Below, one piece after another: positions 45,399 through 46,729 of a stretch of 46,729 bases of DNA (its first letter is position 1; every line of letters begins with the position of its first letter). The translations under genes and the position numbers were made by a program. The stretch is from positions 1 through 46,729 of IMG/VR virus record IMGVR_UViG_3300030520_000040; one strand, written 5' to 3'. The DNA is from a virus. The notes beneath the pieces were generated by a model, which did not search any database, was not told the origin of the DNA, and saw only the letters and a program-made list of their open reading frames with translations.

Positions 45399-45832
45399 GT
45401 GGGGTCAGGCTCGTCTTCGGCCAGGAGGTCGGCGAGGTCTTCCTCGGTCCACCCGGTGCCGTCGAAGTCGCCGTCGAGGCTGGAGAGCAGTTCGGCGAGG
45501 GCGTCGCCGTCGTACCGCTCGCCCGTATCCGGATCTGGCAACTCGCCGATCTTGTTGTCCGCGAGCGTAATGCGCCGTGCCTCGGCATCGTCGCACTCGA
45601 TCAGCTCGCACCGGGCGGTGTCGAAGCCCTCGGCCTCGAGCGCGTCGCGGGTGTGGTTGCCCGCGAGGATGACGTACTTGCCGTCATGGGAGCGGACGAC
45701 GAGGGAGCGGTACTGGCCGTGGCGGCGGATGCTCTTGCGGATCTCCTCGACGTTGCCGCGGCGGGCGTTGCCGGGGTAGCGGGTCAATTCACTCAGCCTG
45801 ACGTCGCGCGTCTCCAGCCACTTCGCTGCCAC
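45386..45832 (-). CDS. ParB-like N-terminal domain of a split ParB-methyltransferase
   Basis: 148 residues from GTG 45832 (VAAKWLETRDVRLSELTRYP). ParB/sulfiredoxin motifs are visible: YPGNARRGNVEEIRKSIRRH, YRSLVVRSHDGKYVILAGNHTRDALEAEG and ARRITLADNKIGELPD. The frame ends in GGG-TGA right at a ten-G run. Elsewhere in phages this domain is commonly fused to a DNA methyltransferase, whose sequence follows immediately in another frame. The two frames together would give a protein of about 418 residues. Confidence 0.8.
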   Translation of the reverse strand: MAAKWLETRDVRLSELTRYPGNARRGNVEEIRKSIRRHGQYRSLVVRSHDGKYVILAGNHTRDALEAEGFDTARCELIECDDAEARRITLADNKIGELPDPDTGERYDGDALAELLSSLDGDFDGTGWTEEDLADLLAEDEPDPTGGG

Positions 45833-45842
45833 GTCACCCCGC

Positions 45843-46370
45843 TTAACAGGCCCGTGAGCGCCATTCGTCGAACAGGTCGTCTTGCCGCCAAGCCGGAACG
45901 GTCGACCGACTCACCGGTCGGCGTGCCGGCCGACGTGGCGTCTTGGCTGGGCGAAGGTACGCAATCGCGTCTTTCAGGCGCTCGGGACTGTCGCCGAGCA
46001 GGCCGATGCCACGATTGCAGGCGCGGCAGAGAAGCCCGCGCACCCTGCCCGTCAAGTGGCAGTGATCGATGCTGCAGCTTTTATTGCCGGTTCGCACGAG
46101 ATCGCGCGCGCAGATTGCGCAACGGCCCGACTGCCGCTCCCACATAAGTTCGTAATCTGCCTCGGTCAGACCGTAGCTGGCGAGCCGGGACTTGCGCTGC
46201 CATGCCTTTTGCTGCGCCCTCAGCTTGATTCCCTGCTCGGTCGTCAACGCCCGGGCCTTGACTGCCGGGTGACCGAGTTTGCTGAACTTGGCGTAGTGCT
46301 TGCTGCACAGGCCGCTGGCGTTGATCGCCGGCTCATCGCAAGTCATGGTGATGCACGTACCATTGGCCAT
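45843..46370 (-). CDS. HNH endonuclease, recombination endonuclease VII-like
   Basis: 175 residues from ATG 46370, with GAGAGG six bases upstream. The N-terminal zinc-type segment TMTCDEPAINASGLCSKHYA resembles the finger repeats of the HNH gene at 18962. The nuclease core follows: YGLTEADYELMWERQSGRCA, ICARDLVRTG, CSIDHCHLTGRVRGLLCRAC, NRGIGLLGDSPERLKDAIAYL, matching endonuclease VII-type enzymes (two CxxC pairs around DHCHxTGxVRGLLC). A basic tail ends DDLFDEWRSRAC. It has its own promoter leader and lies upstream of the ParB/methylase gene. Confidence 0.88.
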   Translation of the reverse strand: MANGTCITMTCDEPAINASGLCSKHYAKFSKLGHPAVKARALTTEQGIKLRAQQKAWQRKSRLASYGLTEADYELMWERQSGRCAICARDLVRTGNKSCSIDHCHLTGRVRGLLCRACNRGIGLLGDSPERLKDAIAYLRPAKTPRRPARRPVSRSTVPAWRQDDLFDEWRSRAC

Positions 46371-46703
46371 GTCGGGCCTCTCACACAGGTTCGACCATGC
46401 CCGGGGGCGGAAAAACGATGCTCTAACATCGCCGCTCGCCGGGACCTTACATCGAAAAGTATACCGTAATCGATCACGCCTTGTGTTCGCCTCGGAACGC
46501 GCGGCGACACTCAACGGCTGGCTGGCCACGGTGAGGGATGGTGACTTTCCGCAGGTCAGCGTCTCGCGCCTTGCGAGCGCCCGCGTCAGCCTCCACGCGT
46601 GCCGGGCGGCCTCGGGCGCATCCGCGTGCCCCGCTTCGCAGCAGGGCTTGCCGTCCGTGACCGCCCAGTGCCGCAGGTCCGTCGCGGTGACGAGGACTCT
46701 CAC
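46371..46703 (-). CDS. Small protein whose frame reads into the HNH gene
   Basis: GTG 46703 overlaps the stop of an upstream gene (GTGA). VRVLVTATDLRHWAVTDGKP, CCEAGHADAPEAARHAWRLT and SLTVASQPLSVAARSEANTR look like genuine protein for about 77 residues. Then the frame enters the AT-rich promoter leader of the HNH cassette and continues, without a stop, into the HNH protein. The native C-terminus was probably replaced by the insertion. Function unknown. Confidence 0.5.
46441..46466 (-). promoter_or_regulatory. Promoter and conserved leader of HNH cassette (copy A)
   Basis: On the minus strand TATACT (46459-46464) is followed by TTTCGATG and TAAGGTCCC. The same arrangement precedes the HNH gene starting at 19768 and the broken HTH gene at 12419. 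The surrounding 100 bases are AT-richer than the window average. Confidence 0.5.
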
Positions 46704-46729
46704 GCGGCCTCGGCTTGCAGGCTGCCCTT
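46700..46729 (-). CDS. C-terminal end of an upstream gene (runs off the window)
   Basis: The last ten codons, ending SLQAEAA and TGA at 46700-46702, are coupled by GTGA to the next gene. Too little is visible for identification. Confidence 0.4.
   Translation of the reverse strand, partial: KGSLQAEAA

Noticed and set aside
1-46729. CRISPR array
   Set aside because: No regularly spaced repeats with unique spacers were seen; the only short repeats are the GACAAC units and codon-level VAK repeats.

Overview
This window is one continuous piece of a tailed actinobacteriophage genome (virulent phage, or the structural half of a prophage). The DNA is very GC-rich, starts are often GTG or TTG, and gene families are typical of phages of Streptomyces-like hosts (DUF6221-like proteins, an XkdF-type prohead protease, a portal-MuF fusion). 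No integrase, repressor or replication gene is visible, so lifestyle cannot be decided. The morphology is siphovirus-like: a 1204-residue tape measure, a frameshifted tail assembly chaperone pair and a tail tube protein.

Almost all structural and lysis genes lie on the minus strand and read from the right end leftwards: selfish HNH endonuclease, ParB-like/DNA methyltransferase (split by a 10-G tract), small and large terminase, a very large portal fused to a Nudix domain and a MuF domain and interrupted by an intein, a block of small unknown proteins (33.9-37.3 kb), XkdF-like protease, scaffold-like protein, major capsid protein, accessory head proteins, head-tail connectors, tail tube, HNH endonuclease, chaperones, tape measure, tail hub and minor tail proteins, a lysis cassette (two small membrane proteins, a PLD-like enzyme, a nucleotidyltransferase-like protein, a GH25-like endolysin, a cysteine-peptidase-like protein), then receptor-side tail proteins including one with a GH16 fold.

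This minus-strand array is broken by seven short islands of plus-strand genes (4.9-5.3, 20.9-22.9, 25.2-25.6, 31.0-31.5, 32.2-33.9, 36.4-36.9 and 42.2-42.6 kb). They encode small soluble proteins, several of them DUF6221-like or Cys-rich, mostly linked by 4-base stop/start overlaps. The first start codon of every island sits 6-7 bases after a hexamer of the form (G/T)A-N-N-N-T, the geometry expected of a leaderless promoter. I regard this recurrent module as the most interesting system-level signal here.

The window is also rich in selfish elements: a 366-residue LAGLIDADG intein in the portal, two apparently intact HNH endonuclease genes, an HNH remnant and a broken zinc/HTH gene. Two HNH cassettes and the broken HTH gene share a promoter and leader sequence. 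Other points of note are a probable +1 frameshift at UUU-C in the tail chaperone, a GH25 endolysin that seems to lack its D-x-E pair, a beta-propeller inserted into a duplicated tail protein, and tRNA halves in permuted order.
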